Assembly (NCBI GenBank): GCA_964482535.1
Contig: CAYZXU010000063.1
Location: 1 to 13,816, forward strand
Direction of reading: 5' to 3'
DNA: 13,816 nucleotides
Origin: CAYZXU01 sp964482535
Lineage (GTDB): Bacteria > Desulfobacterota > Desulfobacteria > Desulfobacterales > BuS5
Below the pieces are notes generated by a model. That model made no database searches. It was not told the origin of the DNA and saw only the letters and a program-made list of their open reading frames with translations. Of the stretch, positions 1 to 6,579 are shown piece by piece (position 1 is the first letter of the stretch; the number at the start of each line of letters is the position of its first letter). The translations under genes were made by a program, and so were the position numbers.

Positions 1-152
1 TAGCTTTGACAGCCAATGCAATGAAAGGCGACAGGGAAAAGTGTATCGCAGCAGGCATGGATGACTATATTTCAAAACCCGTAAAACCTGATACTTTAAG
101 GGAAGTTTTAGAACACTGGATTATGGTTTTTCGCGATGATATGACAGGATAA
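1..152 (+). CDS. C-terminal receiver domain of a probable hybrid sensor kinase (5' end outside window)
   Basis: An open frame enters from the left edge (codons in phase from base 3) and ends at TAA 150-152. The 49 visible residues are the last third of a response-regulator receiver: LTANAMKGDREKC corresponds to beta4 with its conserved Thr and alpha4, and GMDDYISKPV is the beta5 segment with the conserved Lys before Pro. The ending DTLREVLEHW is the usual alpha5. From family knowledge, the 'LTANAMKGDREKC...AGMDDYISKP' wording is most typical of the C-terminal receiver of BarA/EvgS-type hybrid histidine kinases, but a stand-alone regulator cannot be excluded because the start is missing. No Hpt domain follows within this frame. 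The next gene begins 24 nt downstream on the same strand, so this gene is probably the visible head of the operon and may provide its sensory input. Confidence 0.85.
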   Translation, partial: ALTANAMKGDREKCIAAGMDDYISKPVKPDTLREVLEHWIMVFRDDMTG

Positions 153-162
153 ATAAAATTTT

Positions 163-168
163 AAGGAG
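163..168 (+). promoter_or_regulatory. Ribosome binding site for the receiver-kinase at 177
   Basis: AAGGAG lies 8 nt upstream of the ATG at 177, a near-ideal Shine-Dalgarno sequence and spacing. It fixes the start of this gene. Confidence 0.8.
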
Positions 169-176
169 AAGAAACC

Positions 177-1385
177 ATGAAGGTACTTGTAGCCGATGAT
201 AATCCTGTTATTCAACAGCTTTTAAAAAAGGTTGTTGAAAAGACAGGCCATACCCCTGTTATTACTGATGACGGGGCAAAAGCATGGGAGCTTATAAGTA
301 GTGAAAAAGATTTTTCAATGGTTATTACGGACTGGATGATGCCCGAGATGGACGGTATCCAACTGTGTAAAAAAATTCGTGAAGCTGATTTGCCGGGATA
401 TGTTTATATTATTCTGCTTACGGCAAGGGAAACTACCGAAGACTCTTTGGCAGCTTTTGAAGCCGGAGCGGATGACTATATAAAGAAACCTTTTAATATT
501 GCTGAATTAAAGTCCAGGGTGCGGGCAGGCGAACGTATTTTAAGCCTTGAGGATGAGCAAAAAAAAGCCGGTGTACAACTCATGCAGACTGAAAAAATGG
601 CTTCAATAGGACAGCTTGCGGCAGGAGTCGCCCATGAAATAAATAACCCCACCGGATTTGTGAGCAGCAATCTTACAACATTATCCGATTATTTTAATGA
701 TATTACCGGATTGATCAGGGAATACCATGCACTGGCAGAAGTTTTGGCAGAAGCCGGAACAGGAGAAAAAATTCCTTCGTTAATAAAAAGCAGGCTTGAG
801 CAGGTAATAAAAATTGAAGAGGAAATTGACATAGAGTTTTTGTCTGAGGATATTGTTGACCTGATTGGTGACTGCAGGGAGGGAACTGAGAGGATTAAAA
901 AAATAGTGCATGATCTAAAGGATTTTGCACATCCAGGAGAAGACAAGCTTGTTTCTGCAGACATTAATGATGGTATTGAAAGCACCCTGAATGTTGTATG
1001 GAACGAGCTGAAGTACAAGGCTGAGGTTAAAAAAGAGTACGGTGATATCCCCATAATAAAATGTTATCCCCAGCAGTTGAATCAGGTGTTTATGAATATT
1101 CTGGTAAATGCCGCCCATGCCATTGAAGATAAAGGCGAGATAATGATCTCAACAAAATCTGATAATGGTTTTGTGGAAATTATTATCAGCGATACAGGGT
1201 CAGGAATTGCTCCTGATAATCTTACAAAAATATTTGATCCTTTTTTTACAACCAAAGAAGTCGGAAAGGGTACCGGCCTGGGCATGAATGTTGCATATAA
1301 TATTGTAAAAAAACATGGCGGGACAATTGATGTACAAAGTACTTTGGGCAAAGGAACGAGTTTTATCATAAGGATACCTGAATAA
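177..1385 (+). CDS. Receiver-histidine kinase fusion (soluble, cytoplasmic)
   Basis: A 402-residue two-component protein with the receiver at the N-terminus and the kinase at the C-terminus. Receiver, about 1-120: acidic pair D7/D8, phosphoacceptor D52 (ITDWMMPEMDG), T82 and K104 (KKPF). A short helix leads to the HisKA dimerisation helix with phosphohistidine H153 in GVAHEINNP. HATPase domain, about 255-402: N-box N311, G1 box from D339 (DTGSGIAP), F-box FDPFFTTKE and G2 GKGTGLGM. All residues needed for autophosphorylation are present. There is no membrane segment or sensor domain, so input must come through D52, presumably from the upstream hybrid kinase, or from a partner. The next gene starts 5 nt after the stop. 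It is similar to the receiver-kinase at 11431-12678 over almost its whole length, including the ESTLN(V/I)V..ELKYKA stretch. Alternative roles as phosphatase or relay intermediate are possible. Confidence 0.93.
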   Translation: MKVLVADDNPVIQQLLKKVVEKTGHTPVITDDGAKAWELISSEKDFSMVITDWMMPEMDGIQLCKKIREADLPGYVYIILLTARETTEDSLAAFEAGADDYIKKPFNIAELKSRVRAGERILSLEDEQKKAGVQLMQTEKMASIGQLAAGVAHEINNPTGFVSSNLTTLSDYFNDITGLIREYHALAEVLAEAGTGEKIPSLIKSRLEQVIKIEEEIDIEFLSEDIVDLIGDCREGTERIKKIVHDLKDFAHPGEDKLVSADINDGIESTLNVVWNELKYKAEVKKEYGDIPIIKCYPQQLNQVFMNILVNAAHAIEDKGEIMISTKSDNGFVEIIISDTGSGIAPDNLTKIFDPFFTTKEVGKGTGLGMNVAYNIVKKHGGTIDVQSTLGKGTSFIIRIPE

Positions 1386-1390
1386 AGACC

Positions 1391-2449
1391 ATGCCTGATA
1401 TTAACAGAAATCTTTTAATTGTTGATGATGAGCCAAAGGTTCTCAGCAGTTTAAAACGGCAGCTTAAACGTGATGATTTTAATGTCTTTTCTGCTGATTC
1501 AGGAAAAGAAGGGATCGGTTTGCTTGAAAAGGTGGATGTCGGAGTAGTAATGTCTGATCAGATGATGCCTGAAATGGACGGTGTTACATTTTTGACTTTG
1601 GTTAAGGAGCGAAAACCCGATGTGGTCAGACTTCTTTTAACCGGAAATTCCACGAGAGAGAATGCAGTGGCTGCAATAAACAGCTCCAGGGTTTTTGAAT
1701 ATTTGACTAAGCCCTGGAATGTTACTGATATGAAAGAAACCTTAACCAGGGCATTCGATCATTATAACCTGGTAATTGAAAACAGACGCCTGAATGAATT
1801 AACACAAAAGCAGAACCAGGAGTTAAAGTTTATAAATGAAAATCTTGACGGCCTTGTCAGGGAAAGAACCGAAGAACTGAAAGAAGCAATACAGGAAGGA
1901 ATTATTATGCTTGCTACAGCAGCAGAAGCCAAAGATGAGGATACAGGGGATCATGTTAAAAGAATCGGGGCTATGACCAGAAGTATATGCCTGAAACTCG
2001 GTATGGATCAAAATAAATCGGAAGCAATCGGTTTTGCCAGTATAATGCATGACGTGGGAAAAATACATGTGCCGGACAGTATCTTGAAAAAGCCCGGGCC
2101 GCTTAATGAAGATGAATGGAACATAATGAGGAGACACACCATCGCAGGGGAAAAGATTCTTGGCAATAAACCTTTTTACAGAACAGCGCGGGAAATAGCG
2201 AGGAATCATCATGAGAAATGGGACGGCACAGGATATCCTGACGGATTAAAGGGGAAAAATATACCTGTATCAGCAAGAATAGTTGCAATAGCCGACGTTT
2301 TTGATGCTTTGGCACACAAGCGTCCCTATAAATCAGCCTGGACCAGAGAAAAAACAATCGCCGAGATGAAGAGTATGGCAGGAAAAACATTTGATCCGGA
2401 AATATTGAAAGTTTTTTTATATTTGATTGAAAAACAGGAAAAAGTATAA
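1391..2449 (+). CDS. Response regulator with HD-GYP domain, probable c-di-GMP phosphodiesterase (RpfG type)
   Basis: A 352-residue protein. Receiver 1-125: D12/D13, phosphoacceptor D56 in MSDQMMPEMDG, and the KPW variant of the conserved Lys-Pro (TKPWN). A coiled-coil linker of about 40 residues (roughly 130-165, ENRRLNEL...LVRERTEEL) leads into an HD-GYP domain from about 168. Metal-site motifs are complete: TGDHVKR, H220-D221 (MHDVGK), RRHTIAGE, H273-H274 and the GYP loop G279-TGYP-283, followed by IADVFDAL and KRPYK. From family knowledge, these domains hydrolyse cyclic di-GMP to pGpG or GMP and lower its level in the cytoplasm. The gene starts 5 nt after the kinase stop with a weak upstream AAAG, which suggests translational coupling, so the kinase at 177 is its likely phosphodonor. 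Confidence 0.94.
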   Translation: MPDINRNLLIVDDEPKVLSSLKRQLKRDDFNVFSADSGKEGIGLLEKVDVGVVMSDQMMPEMDGVTFLTLVKERKPDVVRLLLTGNSTRENAVAAINSSRVFEYLTKPWNVTDMKETLTRAFDHYNLVIENRRLNELTQKQNQELKFINENLDGLVRERTEELKEAIQEGIIMLATAAEAKDEDTGDHVKRIGAMTRSICLKLGMDQNKSEAIGFASIMHDVGKIHVPDSILKKPGPLNEDEWNIMRRHTIAGEKILGNKPFYRTAREIARNHHEKWDGTGYPDGLKGKNIPVSARIVAIADVFDALAHKRPYKSAWTREKTIAEMKSMAGKTFDPEILKVFLYLIEKQEKV

Positions 2450-2470
2450 TTATAGCCCTTGGAATTTAAA

Positions 2471-3853
2471 ATGATTGAAAAAGAAAATAAGCATACCATT
2501 CTCTTTGTGGATGATGAACAGGCCATAACCAAAGCGCTGAAACGGCTTTTTCGCAAGGAAGGGTTTAATATTCTCACAGCATCAGGAGGCTCTGAAGGGC
2601 TTGAGTTTTTAGAAAAAAGTGAGGGAAAAGTTTCATTAATAATCTCTGACCAGAGGATGCCTAAAATGAACGGAGCAGAATTTCTGGAAAAATCCAGATT
2701 GATATGCCCTGATGCTGTCAGGTTCCTTTTGACGGGATATTCTGACATGGATGCTGTTGTTGACGCTGTAAACAAGGGAGAAATTCATCGTTATATGACA
2801 AAACCCTGGAACGATGAGGATATTGTTCTTCAGGTCAGGCAGGGTATTGCTCAGTACGATCTCGTTGCGGAAAACCGCAGACTTGTGGAGCTTACTAAGG
2901 ATCAGAATGAAAAACTGAATGATTTAAACAGGAATCTTGAAAAAAAAATATATGAAAGAAGCCGGGTGATTCTTCAGAAAAATAAAGAATTACAAGTGTC
3001 CAACTTAAGGCTTGAAGATAGCTTTAAGGATGCAGTAAGGCTGCTTTCCTCGTTAATCGGCACATTAAATCCCGGGCTTGGAGAGTATATGCGGCATGTA
3101 GCCTTTCTTTCCCGTTGCGTTGGCGAAGAATTTGGGTTAAAAAAAGAGCAGCTTGATCAGATTGAACTTGCAGGCAAGATTCATGACATAGGCCTTTTGG
3201 GACTGCCTGAAAAAATTTTGGAAAAAGATGTGGAAGGCATGACTGAATCAGAATTTAAAATGTTCAGTCAGCATCCGTTTATAGGGTCTGTCTGTCTTGA
3301 ATCCGTGGAGCAGCTTGGCAAGATAGGTGAGTTTGTTCTTTGCCATCATGAATGCATTGACGGCTCGGGATTTCCCAGCGGAATCAGCGGGGATGCCATT
3401 CCTCTTGGCGCGCGTATAATAGGAGCGGTTGGGGATTATTGTAAAATAGTCGATACATGGCCGATGCAAACAAGCAAAATAATAGACAGAACCAAAAAAT
3501 ATACAAAGATTTTTAAAGATATTGTTTTTGCAGAGCCCAAAGAGATGCTTGACAGCATTGCGAGGGAGCTTCTTGTTAAGGGGGCTGATAAGAAATATGA
3601 TTCCGAGGTTGTAAAAAAACTTTTTAAAAAAATAGAAGAATTAAAAGCATTGTCTTCAGGTAAAAAAAATATAAAGATAGATTTCAGACAGTTGACTGAA
3701 GGCATGGTGCTTGAAGAGGATGTGCGGATAAATGATGGAAGACTCTTGCTCCCAAAAGGCACAAATTTAAAAGAGGCTGCAATTAAATCAATATTAATAG
3801 TGGGTGACCGTAATTTAATTAACCAAAAAATTCATGTGTCAATTAAAAATTAA
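2471..3853 (+). CDS. Response regulator with divergent HD-GYP-like domain
   Basis: A 460-residue protein counted from ATG 2471. An upstream in-frame TTG at 2459 would add four residues but has no Shine-Dalgarno at useful distance, whereas GGA at 2461-2463 sits 7 nt before the ATG. Receiver 1-125: phosphoacceptor D60 in SDQRMPKMNG, with TKPWND as the Lys motif. A coiled-coil linker (ENRRLVEL...IYERSR) precedes the HD-GYP region. The metal-ligand pattern is kept: H238-D239 (IHDIG), FSQHPFIG, H292-H293 and GDYC. The signature loop reads DGSGFP instead of DGTGYP, and the usual FDAL...RPYK helix is replaced by CKIVDTWPMQ. A C-terminal module of about 60 residues (LTEGMVLEEDVRINDGRLLLPKG) is of a type often seen after HD-GYP domains. 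It may be a phosphodiesterase with altered specificity or a c-di-GMP-binding regulator; the sequence does not decide. Confidence 0.88.
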   Translation: MIEKENKHTILFVDDEQAITKALKRLFRKEGFNILTASGGSEGLEFLEKSEGKVSLIISDQRMPKMNGAEFLEKSRLICPDAVRFLLTGYSDMDAVVDAVNKGEIHRYMTKPWNDEDIVLQVRQGIAQYDLVAENRRLVELTKDQNEKLNDLNRNLEKKIYERSRVILQKNKELQVSNLRLEDSFKDAVRLLSSLIGTLNPGLGEYMRHVAFLSRCVGEEFGLKKEQLDQIELAGKIHDIGLLGLPEKILEKDVEGMTESEFKMFSQHPFIGSVCLESVEQLGKIGEFVLCHHECIDGSGFPSGISGDAIPLGARIIGAVGDYCKIVDTWPMQTSKIIDRTKKYTKIFKDIVFAEPKEMLDSIARELLVKGADKKYDSEVVKKLFKKIEELKALSSGKKNIKIDFRQLTEGMVLEEDVRINDGRLLLPKGTNLKEAAIKSILIVGDRNLINQKIHVSIKN

Positions 3854-3862
3854 CAGGAACTT

Positions 3863-4726
3863 ATGGATTCCAAATCGATTCTGAAAAAATTAGATAGAAT
3901 AGATGATCTGCCGACTCTGCCTGTTATTGCCATGGAGGTAAACACAATGCTTCAGGATTATAATACCTCTATTCAGGATTTATGCAGGGTTATCGAAAAT
4001 GACCAGGCCCTTGTGCCCAGGATATTAAAGCTTGTGAATTCATCTTTTTACGGTTTTAAATCAAAGATTGCAAATATTGACAGGGCAATAATTCTTCTTG
4101 GCTTTAACACAATACGTAATGCAATAATCTCCGTGGCTGTTTTAGATGCCTTCTCCATGAAGAAAATTAATGTAGAGGGTTTTGACATTAAGGAGTTTTG
4201 GGCTCATTCCGTTGCAGTGGCGGTAATTAGCAGATATTTATCAGCAATAACCCGTAGTTGTGCTCCTGAGGATGCTTTTACAGCCGGCCTTCTCCATGAT
4301 ATCGGCAAGATAGTGATTGCACAGTATTTTCCTGATATTTTTAAAAAGATTTTAGAATCAATTAAAATAAACAGCATATCATTTTATGAAGCCGAAAAAA
4401 AGGAGATTCCCATTAATCATGCCAGGTTAGGCACATATCTGGCAAAAAAGTGGAAACTGCCGGACAGCCTCTCTGATACAATAAGGTATCACCATGCTGT
4501 TAAAAAAAATGTCACAGATTCAAACCTTTTAATGGTTGTACATACTGCGGATATTATAACTAATGAATGTTTAGATAATACTGAGCCGGAGCTTGACAGC
4601 TCATTAATATTCCCTGAAGCTACCGATGCAATGAGTCCGTATCTAAACACTCTGCCTGAGTGGCTTCCCGAAGTAAAAGAAGAGATTAATTCAGCCTGCG
4701 AGTTTTTTTTGGATAACGAGGCATAG
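3863..4726 (+). CDS. HDOD domain protein
   Basis: A 287-residue cytoplasmic protein that is essentially one HDOD domain (about residues 8-205) plus a short C-terminal extension. Recognisable stretches are the opening DDLPTLPVIAMEV, the helix IENDQALVPRILKLVNSSFYG, the LLGFNTIRNAI segment and AGLLHDIGKIV. HDOD proteins are relatives of HD phosphohydrolases that usually act as non-enzymatic adaptors in signalling, often beside two-component genes. This copy keeps an HDIGK motif, but the additional histidines of a full HD-GYP site are not arranged as in the two preceding proteins. The ATG follows AGGA at 3855-3858 and sits 9 nt after the previous stop; the next gene begins 3 nt downstream, so it is firmly inside the operon. 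Its likely role is to link receiver state to a downstream partner, which is inference. Confidence 0.92.
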   Translation: MDSKSILKKLDRIDDLPTLPVIAMEVNTMLQDYNTSIQDLCRVIENDQALVPRILKLVNSSFYGFKSKIANIDRAIILLGFNTIRNAIISVAVLDAFSMKKINVEGFDIKEFWAHSVAVAVISRYLSAITRSCAPEDAFTAGLLHDIGKIVIAQYFPDIFKKILESIKINSISFYEAEKKEIPINHARLGTYLAKKWKLPDSLSDTIRYHHAVKKNVTDSNLLMVVHTADIITNECLDNTEPELDSSLIFPEATDAMSPYLNTLPEWLPEVKEEINSACEFFLDNEA

Positions 4727-4729
4727 CCA

Positions 4730-5566
4730 ATGGATAAATACGAACATACTGTACTATTTGTGGATGATGAGAAGTCTGTTCTTAACTCTCTGAAGCGTTT
4801 GCTCAGAAAGGAGGAATACCGTATCTTGACCGCTTCAGGTGGTAAAGATGGCCTGAAGATTATGGAAAAAGAGATTGTAAGCATAGTGGTTTCGGATCAC
4901 AGAATGCCTGAAATGAGCGGTATTGATTTTCTGGCAAGGGTAAAGATAGATTGTCCTGATGTGATTCGTATTATTCTTACTGGTTATACAGAGGTGAATG
5001 CAATTACAGAATCCGTTAACCAGGGGCATATATATAAATTTTTTCTGAAACCCTGGGATGATAATCAGTTAAAACTCGAGCTCAGGCAGGCTCTTGAACA
5101 GTACCGGCTTATAAAATCAAATAAAAGTCTTCATGAAAAAGTTTTTCAAAAAAATAAAGAGCTTGAAGCGATAAATGAAAACCTGGAATTTCTTGTAAAG
5201 GAAAGAACAATGGATCTTGAAGTCCAGAATCAGGCGCTGGAACTTTCAAGAGTTATACTGAACGATTTGCCGATTCCCGTTATAGGTGTGAGTGTGGAAG
5301 GAATGATTGTTTTTATGAATAGCAAGGTACATTCGTTAACATCAGGAAACGATATAATAGAAATTGGGAAAAACATTCTTGATTATTTTCCCATGGATGT
5401 AAAGGAGCAGATGCTTGAACCCATCTCATCCGGAAACCCATGCTTTGTTAAAGATTACAGGTTTAACGGGAAGTCGTATGATATTGATATGGTTCCGCTT
5501 TCAGGAAGCTTTACCGGAAAAGGGGTTGTTTTGAGTTTTTATAAATCCGTAGATCATCATGGATAA
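4730..5566 (+). CDS. Response regulator with C-terminal PAS domain
   Basis: A 278-residue protein. Receiver 1-125: D12/D13, phosphoacceptor D56 in SDHRMPEMSG, LTGYTE at beta4 and LKPWDD as the Lys motif. It is close in sequence to the receiver of the gene at 2471 (HT(I/V)LFVDDE, RLxRKEx..ILTASGG). A coiled-coil linker (about 130-170, KNKELEAINENLEFLVKERT) leads to a PAS-like domain of about 100 residues (ILNDLPIPVIGVSVEGMIVFMNS onward, ending SFTGKGVVLSFYKS). There is no kinase, cyclase or DNA-binding domain, so the output is probably protein-protein contact or ligand sensing. GAGG at 4718-4721 lies 8 nt before the ATG, overlapping the end of the HDOD gene. It could report a small-molecule state to partner receivers or kinases; that role is inferred. 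Confidence 0.9.
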   Translation: MDKYEHTVLFVDDEKSVLNSLKRLLRKEEYRILTASGGKDGLKIMEKEIVSIVVSDHRMPEMSGIDFLARVKIDCPDVIRIILTGYTEVNAITESVNQGHIYKFFLKPWDDNQLKLELRQALEQYRLIKSNKSLHEKVFQKNKELEAINENLEFLVKERTMDLEVQNQALELSRVILNDLPIPVIGVSVEGMIVFMNSKVHSLTSGNDIIEIGKNILDYFPMDVKEQMLEPISSGNPCFVKDYRFNGKSYDIDMVPLSGSFTGKGVVLSFYKSVDHHG

Positions 5567-5576
5567 TAGATTATAA

Positions 5577-5582
5577 AGGTGG
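5577..5582 (+). promoter_or_regulatory. Ribosome binding site that selects ATG 5588
   Basis: AGGTGG lies 5 nt before ATG 5588. The alternative in-frame GTG at 5579 falls inside this Shine-Dalgarno sequence and is therefore unlikely to be the start. Confidence 0.65.
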
Positions 5583-5587
5583 TAAAA

Positions 5588-6325
5588 ATGGCCGCAACTA
5601 AAATTATTTTTCATGTTTTTAAAACAGAAAATGACGAGATGACATCCGTTCAGCAGGTTTTAGAAAGCCTTGGCTATGATATTGAAGTTGATTTTCAGTG
5701 GGGTCAAAACTGTAAAGGCGATTTTAAAGTTTCAGAAAATGATTTTGAGATACTTATAATAAAGCCGGAAATAGTTTCATGGGAATGGCTTAATGTTCTT
5801 GTTAAAACATCGCAGAAGTATCCTGACCTTCCTGTAATCTTATATTCGCCTGATATTAAGTATCAAAAAGATTGTTCACATCTCGCTGAAGGAATACCAA
5901 TTTTTTTCGCAAATAATGAGACAAATCTGAAAAAAAGAGTAAAGGATATTATAATAATCTACAAGGTATCAAAAAGTAAAATTTTGTTTGTGGATGATGA
6001 AGAGCAGATTTTAAAATCATATAAACGGATTCTGCGTAAATCTCCCTGGGAGATATTTACTGCTTCAAACGGTAAAAACGCTTTGAAGATACTTGAAGAA
6101 GAAAATATAGATCTTCTGGTTACCGATATTAAAATGCCTACAATGCATGGTATTGAATTAATTAACAGGGTAAGGGAGAAAGACAGAGAGATACCCGTTA
6201 TAGTATGCTCTGCTTATAAGGGCTTAAAAGGGGACCAGGAACTTAAGTTTCATAAAATTGCCGCATTTATTGACAAACCCATTGATGTTGACGTCTTGAT
6301 AAACAAAATTAATGAATTGTTGTAG
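5588..6325 (+). CDS. Tandem receiver protein: degenerate receiver plus intact receiver
   Basis: A 245-residue protein from ATG 5588. Residues about 1-125 look like a receiver fold that has lost its chemistry: the beta1 end reads IIFHVFKTEND with no acidic pair, the beta3 position is EILIIKPEIV with no phosphoacceptor Asp, yet YPDLPVILYSP matches beta4. Residues about 128-245 are a standard receiver with KILFVDDEE, phosphoacceptor D180 (VTDIKMPTMHG), VIVCSA and the Lys motif FIDKPID. There is no other output domain. This is the last gene of the plus-strand operon; its TAG stop (6323-6325) lies at the edge of a palindromic element described separately, and the assembly gap follows 15 nt later. 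A likely role is a phosphate sink or shuttle, or a CheY-like diffusible regulator whose pseudo-receiver mediates binding. The calling of the N-terminal half as a pseudo-receiver is inference from pattern. Confidence 0.87.
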   Translation: MAATKIIFHVFKTENDEMTSVQQVLESLGYDIEVDFQWGQNCKGDFKVSENDFEILIIKPEIVSWEWLNVLVKTSQKYPDLPVILYSPDIKYQKDCSHLAEGIPIFFANNETNLKKRVKDIIIIYKVSKSKILFVDDEEQILKSYKRILRKSPWEIFTASNGKNALKILEEENIDLLVTDIKMPTMHGIELINRVREKDREIPVIVCSAYKGLKGDQELKFHKIAAFIDKPIDVDVLINKINELL

Positions 6326-6340
6326 GGGCAGAATCTATTT
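6286..6340 (+). repeat. Left copy of a 55-bp exact direct repeat bordering the N gap
   Basis: These 55 bases are identical to 6441-6495 on the other side of the 100-N gap. They comprise the last codons of the tandem-receiver gene and 15 bases beyond its stop. The copies abut the gap exactly at the contig edges, so this is most likely one genomic copy represented twice by the assembly. Confidence 0.9.
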
Positions 6341-6440
6341 NNNNNNNNNNNNNNNNNNNNNNNNNNNNNNNNNNNNNNNNNNNNNNNNNNNNNNNNNNNN
6401 NNNNNNNNNNNNNNNNNNNNNNNNNNNNNNNNNNNNNNNN
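6341..6440. other. Assembly gap of exactly 100 N
   Basis: A run of 100 undetermined bases. A round length of 100 is the usual placeholder for a gap of unknown size. Because both flanks carry the same 55-bp sequence, the real gap may be zero or negative; see the corresponding finding. Confidence 0.97.
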
Positions 6441-6495
6441 TGTTGACGTCTTGATAAACAAAATTAATGAATTGTTGTAGGGGCAGAATCTATTT
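6441..6495 (+). repeat. Right copy of the 55-bp direct repeat bordering the N gap
   Basis: Identical to 6286-6340. It contains a second copy of the last 12 codons and TAG stop (6478-6480) of the tandem-receiver gene, but no start and no upstream part of that gene. It should not be annotated as a second gene. Confidence 0.9.
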
Positions 6496-6579
6496 CTGCC
6501 CCTGTATGAGAAGCTATTTTTGCTCTGTATCATTTTCGGCGGATATGGAATCCAGGGCGGATATGGAATCCGCCCCTAC
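6477..6579. repeat. Palindromic, MITE-like element between convergent genes
   Basis: A 103-bp segment bounded by inverted ends: GTAGGGGCAGA at 6477-6487 and TCCGCCCCTAC at 6569-6579, which match with one mismatch in 11. Inside are two hairpins (6479-6503 and 6555-6575) and two 16-bp direct copies of GGCGGATATGGAATCC (6538-6553 and 6556-6571). GTAGGGGC-ended GC-rich palindromes are familiar as dispersed intergenic repeats in several bacterial groups, which is background knowledge and not tested here. No target-site duplication is obvious. The left end supplies the TAG stop of the plus-strand gene and the right part supplies the C-terminal tail and stop of the minus-strand kinase. Confidence 0.55.
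6479..6503. terminator. Strong hairpin, possible bidirectional terminator
   Basis: AGGGGCAGAA (6479-6488) pairs perfectly with TTCTGCCCCT (6494-6503) around the 5-nt loop TCTAT. It starts within the stop codon of the plus-strand operon and sits just after the stop (6514) of the minus-strand operon. No tight U-run follows on either strand; the nearest is CTATTTTT at 6514-6521 on the plus strand. It may instead be only the first palindrome of the repeat element. Confidence 0.5.

Noticed and set aside
689..1054. Minus-strand open frame of 121 codons inside the receiver-kinase gene
   Set aside because: It is antisense to a clear histidine kinase, rich in Ser/Leu/Ile as expected of reverse-frame translation, and has no domain or ribosome binding site.
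6441..6480. Possible second, truncated copy of the tandem-receiver gene
   Set aside because: The repeat is exact, exactly 55 bp and flush with the gap, so an assembly overlap explains it better than a gene duplication.
6309..6533. Minus-strand frame running through the N gap
   Set aside because: It exists only because undetermined bases contain no stop codons and because the same 55-bp end is present twice.
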